Below the pieces are notes generated by a model. The model was not told the DNA's origin, did no database searches, and was given only the letters and a program-made list of their open reading frames with translations. Shown piece by piece: positions 1-10,500 of a DNA stretch of 64,000 nucleotides. Origin of the DNA: Aquila chrysaetos chrysaetos (lineage: Eukaryota; Chordata; Aves; Accipitriformes; Accipitridae); the NCBI RefSeq assembly GCF_900496995.4, contig NC_044027.1:8270743-8334742 (forward strand), in the 5' to 3' direction. Within the stretch, counting starts at the first letter, position 1, and the number at the start of each line of letters is the position of its first letter. The position numbers were made by a program, and so were the translations under genes.

Positions 1-185
1 GGAAGCCTGACTGATATGTGGCCATATCTCCTTCCCATCCCATCCTACCAAAGCCCTCGTCTCTCCTCTTTCCATCCCGACCGTCCCCCCATCTCCCCAG
101 CCTCACACACCAAGAAGGAGCAGCCCCAGTGCACCAGCATGTTGGGGGAACAGGCAGCAGGAGAGGCACGTGGTGGGTGGGTTAC

Positions 186-2701
186 CTCTGTTGGCCAGGA
201 TGAAGATGGAGTCTGCAGGGATGCCCATCTCCAGAGCCAGCTGCTGGAAAGCATCAATGAGGTCCTTCCGCAGCTCCGGACTCCTCCCTGGGCAAGGGAA
301 CAGGCTGTGAGTGGGGTTGGCATGGGAGGGGGTCTGCATGCAGCCCCTCAACCACCCATCAACCCGCAGAGCTAAAGCAGCTGCAGGCAGGCCCAGTATC
401 AGCCTCCTGGTCCTTCCCAGCCTCTCCTCCATTATTCTTGACCAACCTTGACCAAGGATTTGGACAAAGTGGTTTAATGTTTCTCAGTCATGAAAGACAG
501 CGTCTTCTGCCACTTCAGGGCCTCGGTTTCTTCCAAGCAGATATTGCCACCTTCATCCCAAACAACAGGCTGGTTTGGACATTCATTGTGTGATGTGGCT
601 CTAAGCTGAGCCATAAGACTCAACCTCTGCTGTGCTGAAGATGAGCTGGTCCAAGACACCACTTCCAAAGCCATGGTCAGTTCCCTCAAGGCCAAGGGAC
701 CTGAGGAACCCTTGGGTGGTGTTTCTGACCTGCACTGAGAGCACCCAGAGCCTGCTTGCCCACATGTGCCATAGCCAGACATACCATACAGCTTCAGGGT
801 AGTGCTTGGGCCAAAATTACTTTCTTTCTTCATCAGAATGACAGCATATTCTTCATAGTTGGTGCGGAGCACGTATGACCGGATAGACACGTCCCATTCT
901 GGGTGAGACAGAGACACAAGGGACATCATTCCTGCCCCTCAGGGAGAAATGGGGCAGTGTAAGACAGCCCCAGAGCTGGGGCCTGAAGTCAGGCAGCTAA
1001 TTCAAGAAAATAGTTGATTTTGGGGAAGCAGACTCTGATACAACCCTGACTCCCTTTAGGCTCACCAGTGTATTCTTAGTTGAGGGGATTGGAAACCAAG
1101 AGTTGCGGACAACTGAGATACCACCAACACTCCTGAACCACGGCTGGTGGGAGCCTGCCCCAGCCTGGGACCTTGGGGACAGGAGGGATCTGCTGGAACA
1201 TCTCATAGTCCCATGCCTGTGCAGGGACAGTGCTGAAACAGCTTATTTCCCTCAACTTCACTCGATACTTTGGCTGGAAATGACACAAACTGTGGTGCGG
1301 CTTCTGAGCCCTGCTCTCCTGAACCCCTTCCCCAGCTGCCAGCTGTGCCCAGCGCAGGTTCCCATCACCCAGCCATGCCGCAGCTCTTGGGGCTGAGCAG
1401 GTCGGCAGCGAGCTCAACTTACTGGGGTTATAGTAGGTGTATTTGCCGGGGGTGCTGGTTTTCTGGTACTCTCCCGAGACGTGCGTGCAGTCACCTTGCC
1501 TGGAGGGAGGAGGAAAACACTCAGCTGCTAGAAGTGATTGTTTTTCCTGGTTATTGCATGAAAATCATGTCTGGGCCACCGAGGCCATGGCATGGGACAC
1601 TAGAAATCCTCCTGCCCAAGGCATTGGGTATTTGAGCCCAATCCAGCCCCTCCTCAGGGCTCTGATGCCAGCCAGAGCAAGCAACCGCCATGTCTTGTCC
1701 CAGCCCCTGAGAGACAGAGCACCCCTGGGTGGCATGGCTTTGGAGGAGGCTCGAGCACCCATGGCAGTGCCCCATACCGCAGTCTGGTGCTGGCGGTGCT
1801 GATCTGGTCGGCGCTGGGGCCAGGGCCCAGCACCAGCCTGCCCATGCTGAATTTCTCCTTGTAGTTCTTCATCCATTTGCAGGTTGTGCCGATGGCAATG
1901 TCATACCACTTCCCATACATCTGCGGGGAGAAGAAAGGAACGTCTCCACCACGAGCCCTCTCCACTGAGGTGGGACGTCTCCTGGTTTTCTGCAGAGCTG
2001 AAATATTCATGTCCCAGAGAGCAACTGGGGTGCGCAGGGTGCCAAGGCCAGAGCTGCTGCGGGATTTGGGAAGGAGATCAGCACTGAGCAGGATTTTCCT
2101 GGGTCCCCTAACCACCAGGCAGGGCTGGAGGCATCAGGCTGGCATCCCGCTGCGTGTCCCAGGGGAGCCCAGATCCAGGGACACATGTGGGGCTGTGCAG
2201 AGCCTGGCGGGGGACAGGGCTGCCTGCGGGAGATCTCTCAGGCAGCCCACATCCCGCATGAATCCTGTGCGCTGGGGCTGCCTGCGGGCCCTGCCCACAC
2301 CTCTTAGGCTGGGCAGATCAACAGATGTCGCACAGGATTCATCTGTCCCAGCCGCTCAGGCTCCAGCTGCCCTGCCTGGAACTTTTCCAGGGTGAGGCCA
2401 TCCCAAAGGCTGGTGCTGGCAGGCTGGCACCCCCTGACCAGTGCCCAGGGAGGGCCACACTGCCAACACCTGTCCTACACAGCCTGACATGGGCATACAT
2501 AATATCACCCTTCTTTCTGGAGGAAAATGAAATAAAGCTTTCCCCCATCCCTTCTGCCCCCAGAATTAAGGGACCGCAAGCCGCCGTTACCCGCTCAGCC
2601 TCAAAATTCTCCTGCACTTGGATATCCTCATCCTGGTCCCTGATGGGTGTTCCGCTGGCCACAGCGAAGAGGAGGAGGGAAAGGAGACCCCACAACACCA
2701 T
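186..2701 (-). CDS. AMBP: AMBP, alpha-1-microglobulin part (exons 1-5, gene runs off left edge)
   Basis: Five coding exons are visible: 2591-2701, 1778-1920, 1423-1499, 785-898 and 186-287. All have GT donors and AG acceptors, and the reading phase is kept across every junction (0, 2, 1, 1, then 1 out of the window). The product begins with a hydrophobic signal peptide (MVLWGLLSLLLFAVASG). The lipocalin signature YGKWY opens exon 2, exon 3 carries the cysteine of GDCTHVSGEY, and exon 4 has the second lipocalin motif TNYEEYAV. Exon 5 gives the C-terminal helix (ELRKDLIDAFQQLALEMGI). The phrase IQVQENF before the first intron matches AMBP rather than other lipocalins. In the family, this precursor is cleaved into alpha-1-microglobulin (secreted haem and radical scavenger) and bikunin (Kunitz inhibitor of inter-alpha-inhibitor); the bikunin exons must lie left of position 1. 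The cysteine in GTTCKWMK corresponds to the reactive Cys34 of the human protein. A lineage-specific AMBP-like paralogue remains possible. The start is the ATG at 2699-2701, with a purine at -3. Confidence 0.93.
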
Positions 2702-3658
2702 GGCTGGTGGCTTTGGAGTGCCGCTGAGCCCCAGCATGCCGGTGGGATCCCGGACTCTGTGCTGTCCCCACTGCGCAGCAGTGTGACCTTCAGACCACAG
2801 CCAGCGGGGCTGGCCAGCCTGGCTGGGGGGGGCCTGCCAGGGGGGGCATGGGGCAGCTGGTGGCCCTGCACGGCCCGGCCATGTGGCCCTGGGGCTCACT
2901 GCTGCCCTCAGCAGCGGTGGGGATTTGCAGAGAGCTGGTGTGGGGTGCAGGAGGGGAGGTGAGCATCCTCCCGCCGTGCTAGGCTGAGCTCCTCACCCTC
3001 GCCTGTTTCTACACCACCACTTGGTCCAGACACAGGGCCAGGACCTGCCCATCTCCTTTATTCTACCTTGGGATTCATATTCCTACCCTGGCATCCTGCA
3101 GAGAGCCCTGACAGTGCCCCCAGCCCTGGCAGACCAGTCTGACCCTGCAGAAAGGAGAGGACTGAGGGTCTCCTGCGCTCACCCCAGGCTGCCTAATCCT
3201 GAGTAGTGTCTGTAAGGAGCAAAGCCTGCACTGCCTGCTCCCCTTCTGGACCCCCTTCACCGGGGGTCCCAAGCCGGTGGCCAATGCCCAGGAGACGGCT
3301 GGGTGTCACCCACCCCACAGCTGAGGGTCCCTGGTCCTGGCAGACGCAGTAGGTGTGGGTCACGCAGTCCCTCCCCACCACTGTTTGCCTTCGCATGATG
3401 ATTAACTGAAATCAAACAGCCCAAGGGAAACAGCAAACAGAGCAAAGGGCAGGAGCCCCTCTCTGGGTCGGCCCGAGGCCCAGTATTTACAGACAAGGGC
3501 CAGAGCCAGAGGCACGCTTGCAGGAGCCGGCCGGACTTTCACCCCTTGTCTCCACCGCGGGTCACCAACAGGCCCTTTGCATAGGACCGGTGGATGCGCT
3601 GCCTGGCCACTGCGGGCTGCTGCGGGGGCAGCGGTCCGGGCAGGGGCAGCCTGAGCAT

Positions 3659-3705
3659 CTCACACACATGACATGTGTGAGACATCACACACATGTCTTC
3701 GTGCC
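3659..3705. repeat. Short palindromic CACACATG cluster
   Basis: Two adjacent imperfect palindromes: arms CTCACACA and TGTGTGAG separated by 7 bases (3659-3681), followed by a second inverted copy (ACATGTGTGA ... TCACACACATGT) overlapping it. The segment could form a hairpin or small cruciform. No function can be assigned. Confidence 0.6.
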
Positions 3706-4099
3706 ACACCTGGGGTGTCCTCGGGAGCATGGGGGAAATGTGGATGTGGCGCAGAGACCCCTTTAACAAGCCCACCTCATTAACCCGCTCTGTGCTTCTC
3801 TCCCTCCGGAGGAGCCCACCTCGGTCCAGAAGCAGTCCTGGGCTCCAGCCCCGCCGAGCTGGGATTGTGGGAAGCCGGGGCTGGCCTGGGGGACCCTCCC
3901 GGCGCAGAGGACCGGCTGCCCCCGGCCCCTCCAGCGCTAGGTGGCAGCCGGCGGTAAGGAATGACAGCCCGGACCCGCTCCCGGGCCCGCTCCCGTGCCC
4001 CGCCTGGCTGCAGCCCCCGGCGGGCGGGGGGACCCCGCTGTGCCCCCGGGGCGGCCCTTCCTTCGGCGGCGGGGCCGGGGCAGGTCCGCGGGCAGCGTG

Positions 4100-4257
4100 G
4101 GCGGCAAGGGCTGGCAGTGACGGGCAGCGGGGACTGGCAGCGATGGGCAGCAAGGACTGGCAGCGGCAGGCAGTGGGAACCGGCAGCAATGGGCAGTGGG
4201 GACTGGCAGCAATGGGCAGCGGGACTGGCAGTGACAGGCAGAGGGGACTGGCCCTAG
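4100..4257 (+). repeat. 22-23 bp minisatellite
   Basis: About seven imperfect tandem copies of a 22-23 base unit resembling GGACTGGCAGCRATGGGCAG. Because the unit length is mostly not a multiple of three, it keeps several frames open on both strands, which explains the overlapping open frames covering it. Typical of GC-rich avian microchromosomes. Confidence 0.85.
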
Positions 4258-5559
4258 AGGCTCCGCAAAGCAAGAATCTCTGTTGACTGCTCACAGTGGG
4301 GCCGGAGCCCTGTGCTGTCCTGGGGCAGCTGGCAGGTAGTGAGGCAGGACTGGCTGCCTGTGCACTGCCCATTCAGGGAACAGGCCTTCTCATTGCACTC
4401 GTGCACGGAAATGCCCCGTGGGGGCAAATGTGCCCAAACAGCAATAGACCCGTGTGTGAACAACACAGGATGTGCTCCTAAATATCCTCTTTGGGGACCA
4501 GTCTGCTTTACTGGGAGCACATATGCCCCATGCTGGAACCTGACAGGGGAGGGAGGAGGATGTGTGACCCTGGCATCGGTCATCCTTCCGCGGCTGCTGC
4601 TCAGCTCCTCTCCTCCTGCTGCTGATGCTAAGAGGGAGCAGAGGGAGCTGTTCCCTTCCAAAGGACAACAGCTGGGGAACCTGCAGGCCTGGGGCACATC
4701 CAGCCTGGTCCTCTCCTCTTCTGTACATGTGAACACAGCGTGTGGCTGTGACCATAGGCCCATGGGCACCGTCCTCGCTGGGGAGCAGCTGTACTGGCTG
4801 CAAAACTCAGCTCCTGCACATTGCCTGTGCTGAGAGAGGCCAAGGAAGTGGTGCAGTCTCCCATCTCCTTGTTCACTTCTGAAAACACACTCACTGTCCC
4901 CATCCCTGAGGCTGCGGCTGCATTCGTGCCAGGATCACTGAACGGCTGCTGTCACAGGGATGGGGATGGAGAAACCCCCCCCATGCTGCCAGAGCACGGG
5001 GCCGTGATGGAGCCTTTGCAGGGCACAGCTCTCCAGGGAGGGGGGCTGCTGGGACACCGGGGTCTGGGGCCCTGGGCTCTGGGGTCCCATGCACAGCAGC
5101 CCCAGAGAGCAGCAGCTGGGACAGGCGGCTCCGGGTGCTCAAGGACCGACATTCTTGCGGATTGCTCTGGCAGGGAGACGGGGCAGCAGTGGAGCTGCGG
5201 GGCATGAGCAGCTGCCAATTTGCAGGAAGTTTAGAAAACGCTTTGGTTTCAGACCAGTTTGGACAGAAACCAAATGTAGGGAGAAACCACCAGAAAATTT
5301 CTGCAGACCAAATTCCCCCAGCCCCACTGGTGCTGAGAGGCCCCAGCCCCCAGCAGCCCCCACGGGGCCAGGCATTGCTGCAGGCGCACGGTAGGGTTGG
5401 CATGGGGGCAGGAGGCATGGCAGAACCTGCGGGAATGCCAGGCACTGCGAGCAGCTCCCCAAGGCCCCATGCCCTCTGACATGGTGGCTGGTGGCACATC
5501 AGGAAGACCCCTGCAGAGGTAAGGGCCACCAGGACTCAGTGTCCAGCAGTAGAAAAAGG

Positions 5560-8110
5560 AGATGCTATTTATTTACATGGGCCTGATTCCCCTCCTCTCC
5601 CACTCCCCACCAGCTTTATTATGGGTTAGAGGAGACATTCCTGGCTAGTCCTTTCAGTGTCCCTTTATGAATCTGTTGTCTACAAGCTCATCCAGTCCCT
5701 TTCTGAACCTGCCAATGTTGCCTGGCTCCTTTTCCCCCACGGCAGCAAGCTCTAGAGGTTCAAACCCTGCTATGTAAAGAAGTTTTATATTTTCTGTTTT
5801 AAACTCATCACCTGCTAGCACTCCTTACTCCAAGGATTGCTGGAGTCCTACAGTTTCATGCTCATCTTGTCCACCACCTTAATGATTCTGCAATCCTCAG
5901 TCATATCCTCCCTTGACCTTCCCCCTTTCCAGACAGGGGAGTCTCATCCTTTCCAGTCCCCTCTCATATGACAGGTGCTTCTTCTCCTCGGTTATTACAG
6001 AGCAGGTCCAGAGAAAGTCAACTCCTCTATCTCCTTCTTGAGCTGTAAAAACCAGAGTTCAAGCACACAGCACCCCAGATGAGGGATCACCAAGATTTTC
6101 TAGTTCCTACAGAATACTTTCCATCTTGTTCCCAACACCCTTCTTGATCACACAACATTTTGATGACTTTTTTTGGCTGCTGCTGCCCATTAACAGTTCT
6201 CTCAAATCACCAGGTCAGTGATGGCTCCCAGCTCTCCTCCTGAGCTTAATCAGCTGTCCCAGTCTCCATGCCAATGCCCCACTCTGATCACTTCTCCCTT
6301 GAAGCATCACCTTAATTTCTCTACACCAAAGCTCACCTGCTACCTCTTTGATCCTTGGTTTTGGGAGGTCCTGCTGAAACTCCTTGCCATCAACACAGCC
6401 TTTGGCCATCCAGAAGAGCTCAGTGTCATCTGTGAACTTGAAGATTTCCCTTTTCACTCTCTTCTCCTGGGTATGGATGAAGATATCAAATACAAAACTG
6501 GTCCCAGGGCTGGTCCCTGGGGGACCCCACTGCTGACTGTCCTCCATCCTGAAGAGCGCTACATGTTGCTTCTGATCCTTCAACCACCTTTCCGTTCATG
6601 GAAGAGCCTTCCTTCTGCTCCCACAGCAAGTTTGTTTCTTTAATAAGCTTTGGGTTGGTGCCTCATCGGAAGCTTTCTGACAATCCAGACAGGATCCTCT
6701 GGATCCTCTGTATTTGAGACAGGGTCCTTTCTTGTAAGACCCCTGCCAGCTTCTCCCCAGCTCTGGGTTCAGCCACATGCTCAGCAATCCCACCCTTCTG
6801 TACAGGCTCTGCTGTCTCACTGGTGGTACAGCAATGAGAATCTCCAATTTTTAGGAGACAACAACTGCTGGCCAGTTGTAAGGAGAGGTACCATGCTGCA
6901 GCCAGAACCTCTGTGGTTTCACATGTAAGCTCTTCCCATACATGAGCAAACACCATCTGTCCTGGGGACACGCTGATGGTGTCCCATCAGTCTGGGGCTT
7001 CCTGAAGATTTATTTCAAATTGGGCCGGCTCCTCTGAGCAACCTGCTGCAGCACGTGTGCCAGGCCTGGGGATCTCCCCACCACCGTTGGCCAACAGGGG
7101 AAAACACTGAGCTTCTTCGTGGGGCCTCATCATCCTGAAGGTCCCATTAGACCCTGGGCATCCCCTCAGCCACTAGTCGGCTTTCTGCCTTTGATGGTTT
7201 AAGGGCATGCTCTTCAACCAGCTATAGCATCTTTTTCAGGGTGCTCTGCTTATCCATTTTTAGCTTTTTATTCTCCTGTTTCTAGCAGAACTGTCATGTT
7301 TTGTGGACTTCCCTGTTCTCTCCTAGACAAGCTTTCTGTTTCTGAAACATCAGCATTTTCCATAGTACCTCCGCTTAACTCTCCCATCAAACCAGGAATG
7401 GAGTTGTTGAACCACCTGATTTTCTTTTTGAATTGTGGCACATGTTTTGCCCAGGCTTCTCACATCCTATTTAACACCCTTCAGGTTATGTTTAGGATCT
7501 TAGGTTTGGGGTATTTTTTGATAGTATGTCCCATTTCTACATAGTTCCCTTTCCTGAACTTATCATGGGATATACCTGGCGCTCTCTGTCCCACTGCACT
7601 GTTAAACCTAGTAGTGCTGTGGTATTTAGTATGGGGCAGTTCCCCCAGTACCTCTTCAACCTGGTCCCAAGCACTCAAGATCCAGCCCAGAACAGCATCT
7701 TTAACTTGTGGGTTTTAGATCTCACCACTCCAAGAGGCTTCATTTACTGCACCCCCAAATCGTATCTCTACATCTTGTCTAGATGAAGCTGGTCTGTACA
7801 TGAGGGGAGTGATCTCCCACCTCCACCATCTGAGCTTGCACATTTTCTGGTCTCAATATTTCCACATGACTTACTGTTCTCATTGTGCAATCTGAATTTT
7901 ACATTTTTATTATCAGAACCTGGGATTTTCACCTGCAAAGATTTCTTCACACACTTTTTCCTACACTGTTTCACTCTGTTCCATCCACCTCCTAAACATA
8001 CCCCTCCTCTGTCATTCCTACAAAGCTGGTAGCTGGGGCATCACTGCACCTCAGTGGTTACCATCCTTCCCCCAGGTCTCTTTGTCCTGGTCTCTTTGTC
8101 CTGGTGCACG
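5560..8110 (-). mobile_element. Degenerate CR1-type LINE (antisense, truncated)
   Basis: The plus strand reads as the reverse complement of a CR1 non-LTR retrotransposon, so the element lies on the minus strand with its 3' end near 5560 and a truncated or unrecognisable 5' end near 8110. The minus-strand frame 6215-6583 still shows the reverse-transcriptase core: a damaged GVPQGS-like block followed by VFDIFIH (about 6475-6530), then the catalytic FADD-type motif as FKFTDDTEL (about 6415-6445). Other CR1-like stretches include the region around 7050 and the segment near 7540. Frames are broken by stops and indels throughout, so this is an old inactive copy. Ends are approximate because I judged them by eye against remembered CR1 structure. 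Confidence 0.85.
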
Positions 8111-8395
8111 ATGCCATCGTGTGCTGCCAAGCTTTCCATTTCTCCTTGTGCTCTCAGCACTGGTGTGAAAGCATTTCCAGTTCTGCCCCTCCTCCTGGAC
8201 CAGCCACCTGGCAGTGTCAGGGCTCAGCACCCCTCACTTCTGCTTCATGTCCTTCTCCAAATGCTCTGAACACCCAGGGCCCCGTTTATCTCCCAAACAT
8301 CTTTTTGTCCCCTAGCTGTGGTTATGCTCCTGTCTGAGTCTGCCCAGGCTGTGGCCTGGGGAAGGTCTCTGTTTGCATTTGATCAGGGCTGGTCG

Positions 8396-8443
8396 AGTTA
8401 TGGTTTTAAAATAGCTGCAGTTATGGCTTTAAAATAACAGCTG
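8396..8443 (+). repeat. Two-copy tandem duplication (about 24 bp)
   Basis: GTTATGGTTTTAAAATAGCT and the near-identical GTTATGGCTTTAAAATAACA follow each other directly. A similar two-copy 14 bp duplication (TCTCTTTGTCCTGG) occurs just before it at about 8077-8104. Local slippage duplications without evident function. Confidence 0.7.
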
Positions 8444-10169
8444 CCAGGAAAGGAGCTGAGGCTGCAGGCACATGGGCTGGGTTTCAGGGAGGTGATGTGT
8501 CCCACAGCCCCTCTGCCCGGGAACAGCATGGGATGCTTGTGCTCTGCAGCACGTTTCCTTTCTGTGCTCCACAATCCTGCTTCTCCTCCTCCTTCTTCAC
8601 CTTCTCCTCCTCCTCCCTACCCACTGGGTGCTCCTTAGCTTGGGGGGTCTGCTCCTACCCTGAGGTTTTTTACTTCCCTCATCCCAGCTGTGGCAAAGGG
8701 GAGTCTCTGAGCCTCGTATTGAGGCTGAACACCCCATAGCACTTGTGGGACTGGTCAGGAGACCTGCTGGAGGCTTGGGCCATGCTCAGCAGGCATCTCC
8801 CCTGCTTCAGAGGCTGGCTGGTATGCCAGGTGCTGCCTGCATCTCCTCACACTGGGCTTGCCAGCCCCATGACAGTCAAGAGGGTAGGCAGGGATGGTGG
8901 TACAGGGTGGGTGAGGTGAGGACTTGCAAGAGGGCACGGGTATCACGGAACCTCAGAGGATGCTGCCTTGTGTCCCGTGAGTCACAGAGTGCTTGGGAGC
9001 GCATTGTGGGCTGAGGATGAGCTGCAGGATGAGAGCAGGCAGGACCACCAGCATGGCTAGCACATCTCTGATGCTCTTCAGAAAGAAAAGTTGAGTGTTC
9101 AGCAAAGGGCAGAGCAAAGGGGGGCAAAGGCTGGACCGGGGAGGGAAGTGCAACCCAAATCTCAGGCTGCGACAGGCACAAAAGGCCTCACAGAAAGCCT
9201 GGGGGCGGATGAGCAGAGATGTCCCTGAGGGAGACAGGCTGTGACTGGCTCCATCTGTGGCCCAGGCACTCGTGTCCTGCTCCCAGAGTGTCCCTTGGCA
9301 CCCACCACCCCTCAGAGCTGGGTGGCACCTGTGGACCTGCCAGTGCAGACCTGCTGGGCTGCTGATCGGTGGCACGTGACCCATGGTGGCCTGTGTCTCA
9401 AGGATGGTGCTCAGCCACATCTGGGTACATGGGGGAGCAGAAGAGGTGGATGGTAGAGCAAGAGGGTTCCTGGGATAGCCGGTTCCCCAGAGCCCCGAGG
9501 CTGCACACGTGCTCTCCGGGCCATCCCTGGGGCTGGCCGCATGGGGGCAGAGGGATAGGAGCTCCACCTTGGGTGGAGCCATCCACCTGACTCGGGTGGC
9601 CCTTGGAGCAGGGTCTCAAGGTGGAGATGGCATGGCCATGTATCTGCCTGGGAGGTGTGTCGGCATCCTCGGGTCGCAGTGGTAATGTGCCACTGGGTGC
9701 CCCTGTGTGGCTGCAGGTGCTTTGAGCTGCCCGGTCGCTGTGTCTCCAGCCAGAAACATCAGCCCAGTCGTCTCTGTGCCCAGTGATGTGGGGACACTTG
9801 CCCATCTGCCCACACCTGTCTGTCCGCACAGGTCCTTCTGCTGCCTGGCCACTGGCCCTGGGGCTGCCCCCTCTACCCCAAAACCCCAGGGAATCCTTCC
9901 CATGTGTGCCCGGGGAGCGATGCCACCGCATCGCCATCCTGGTGCAGCGCCCCATCCCCGAGCCGCCCGCTGCTCCGGCAGCCCAGCCATACAGATGGCT
10001 CCTCCGCCGTGCCGGGTCGCAGCCTCCACCCTCACGTGCGGCTGCTTTTTTTGTCCCTTCTCGCTGCGTGTCGGCCTCTACCCCGTCCCTCCCGCCCCTC
10101 CACCGCCTGCGCCCCCCGGCGCAGCCCCCACCAGAGCCAGCCACACACACAAGTGAACTTTTCTGCATT

Positions 10170-10500
10170 TTCCAGCAATTATAAAGAATAAAGCAACAGT
10201 TGTCTCCAGGCAGGGCATGGATCCTGGTGACCCTGATTTTCTGTGTGGCTGGGCAGGGTGAATGGGGCTATTGAGACCCCGATGACTGGCATCTCCACTC
10301 CAGGATTGTCTCCCCTTCCAAGTCCCCCTCCCCTTGCTCTCCTCCTCCCTACCCTCCTCCTCGCTTTTAATTTCCTTCCTGCAGAGAGCTGCTCATCCCC
10401 TTCCCATTGGCCAAAGGCCTGAAAGGGAATGGAGGAGACAAGGGAAGGATTAAAGACGCTCTGCTTAGGAGCAGGCAGCCTGAATACAAGATGCACCGGC
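10170..10500. promoter_or_regulatory. Candidate conserved non-coding element
   Basis: A non-coding block with lower GC than its flanks, containing TTATAAAGAATAAAGC (about 10180), a CTTTTAATTTCC stretch (about 10365) and an ATTGGCCAAAGG (CCAAT/NF1-like) motif near 10406. It is free of tandem repeats. The call rests on sequence texture only and on proximity to NRARP. Confidence 0.2.

Larger units (their letters stand above)
2702..5559. other. Intergenic: AMBP upstream flank
   Basis: No recognisable gene. The first 100 bases on the minus-strand side are the AMBP 5' flank. A nuclear-receptor-like half site (AAGGTCA on the minus strand, 2784-2790) lies about 85 bases upstream of the start codon; no clear TATA box is seen. 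The rest is GC-rich single-copy-looking DNA with a small palindromic CACACATG cluster (3659-3705), a minisatellite (4100-4257) and a short inverted repeat (5242-5274). The long open frames on both strands at 3539-4372 contain the repeat and have no domain I recognise. Confidence 0.6.

Noticed and set aside
3539..4372. 277-codon minus-strand open frame
   Set aside because: It is open because of the minisatellite and high GC; composition is Pro/Ser/Ala/Arg-rich, plus frames overlap it, and there is no domain.
9398..10168. 256-codon minus-strand open frame
   Set aside because: Gly/Arg/Ala-rich, overlapped by several equally long frames on the other strand, no homologous motif.
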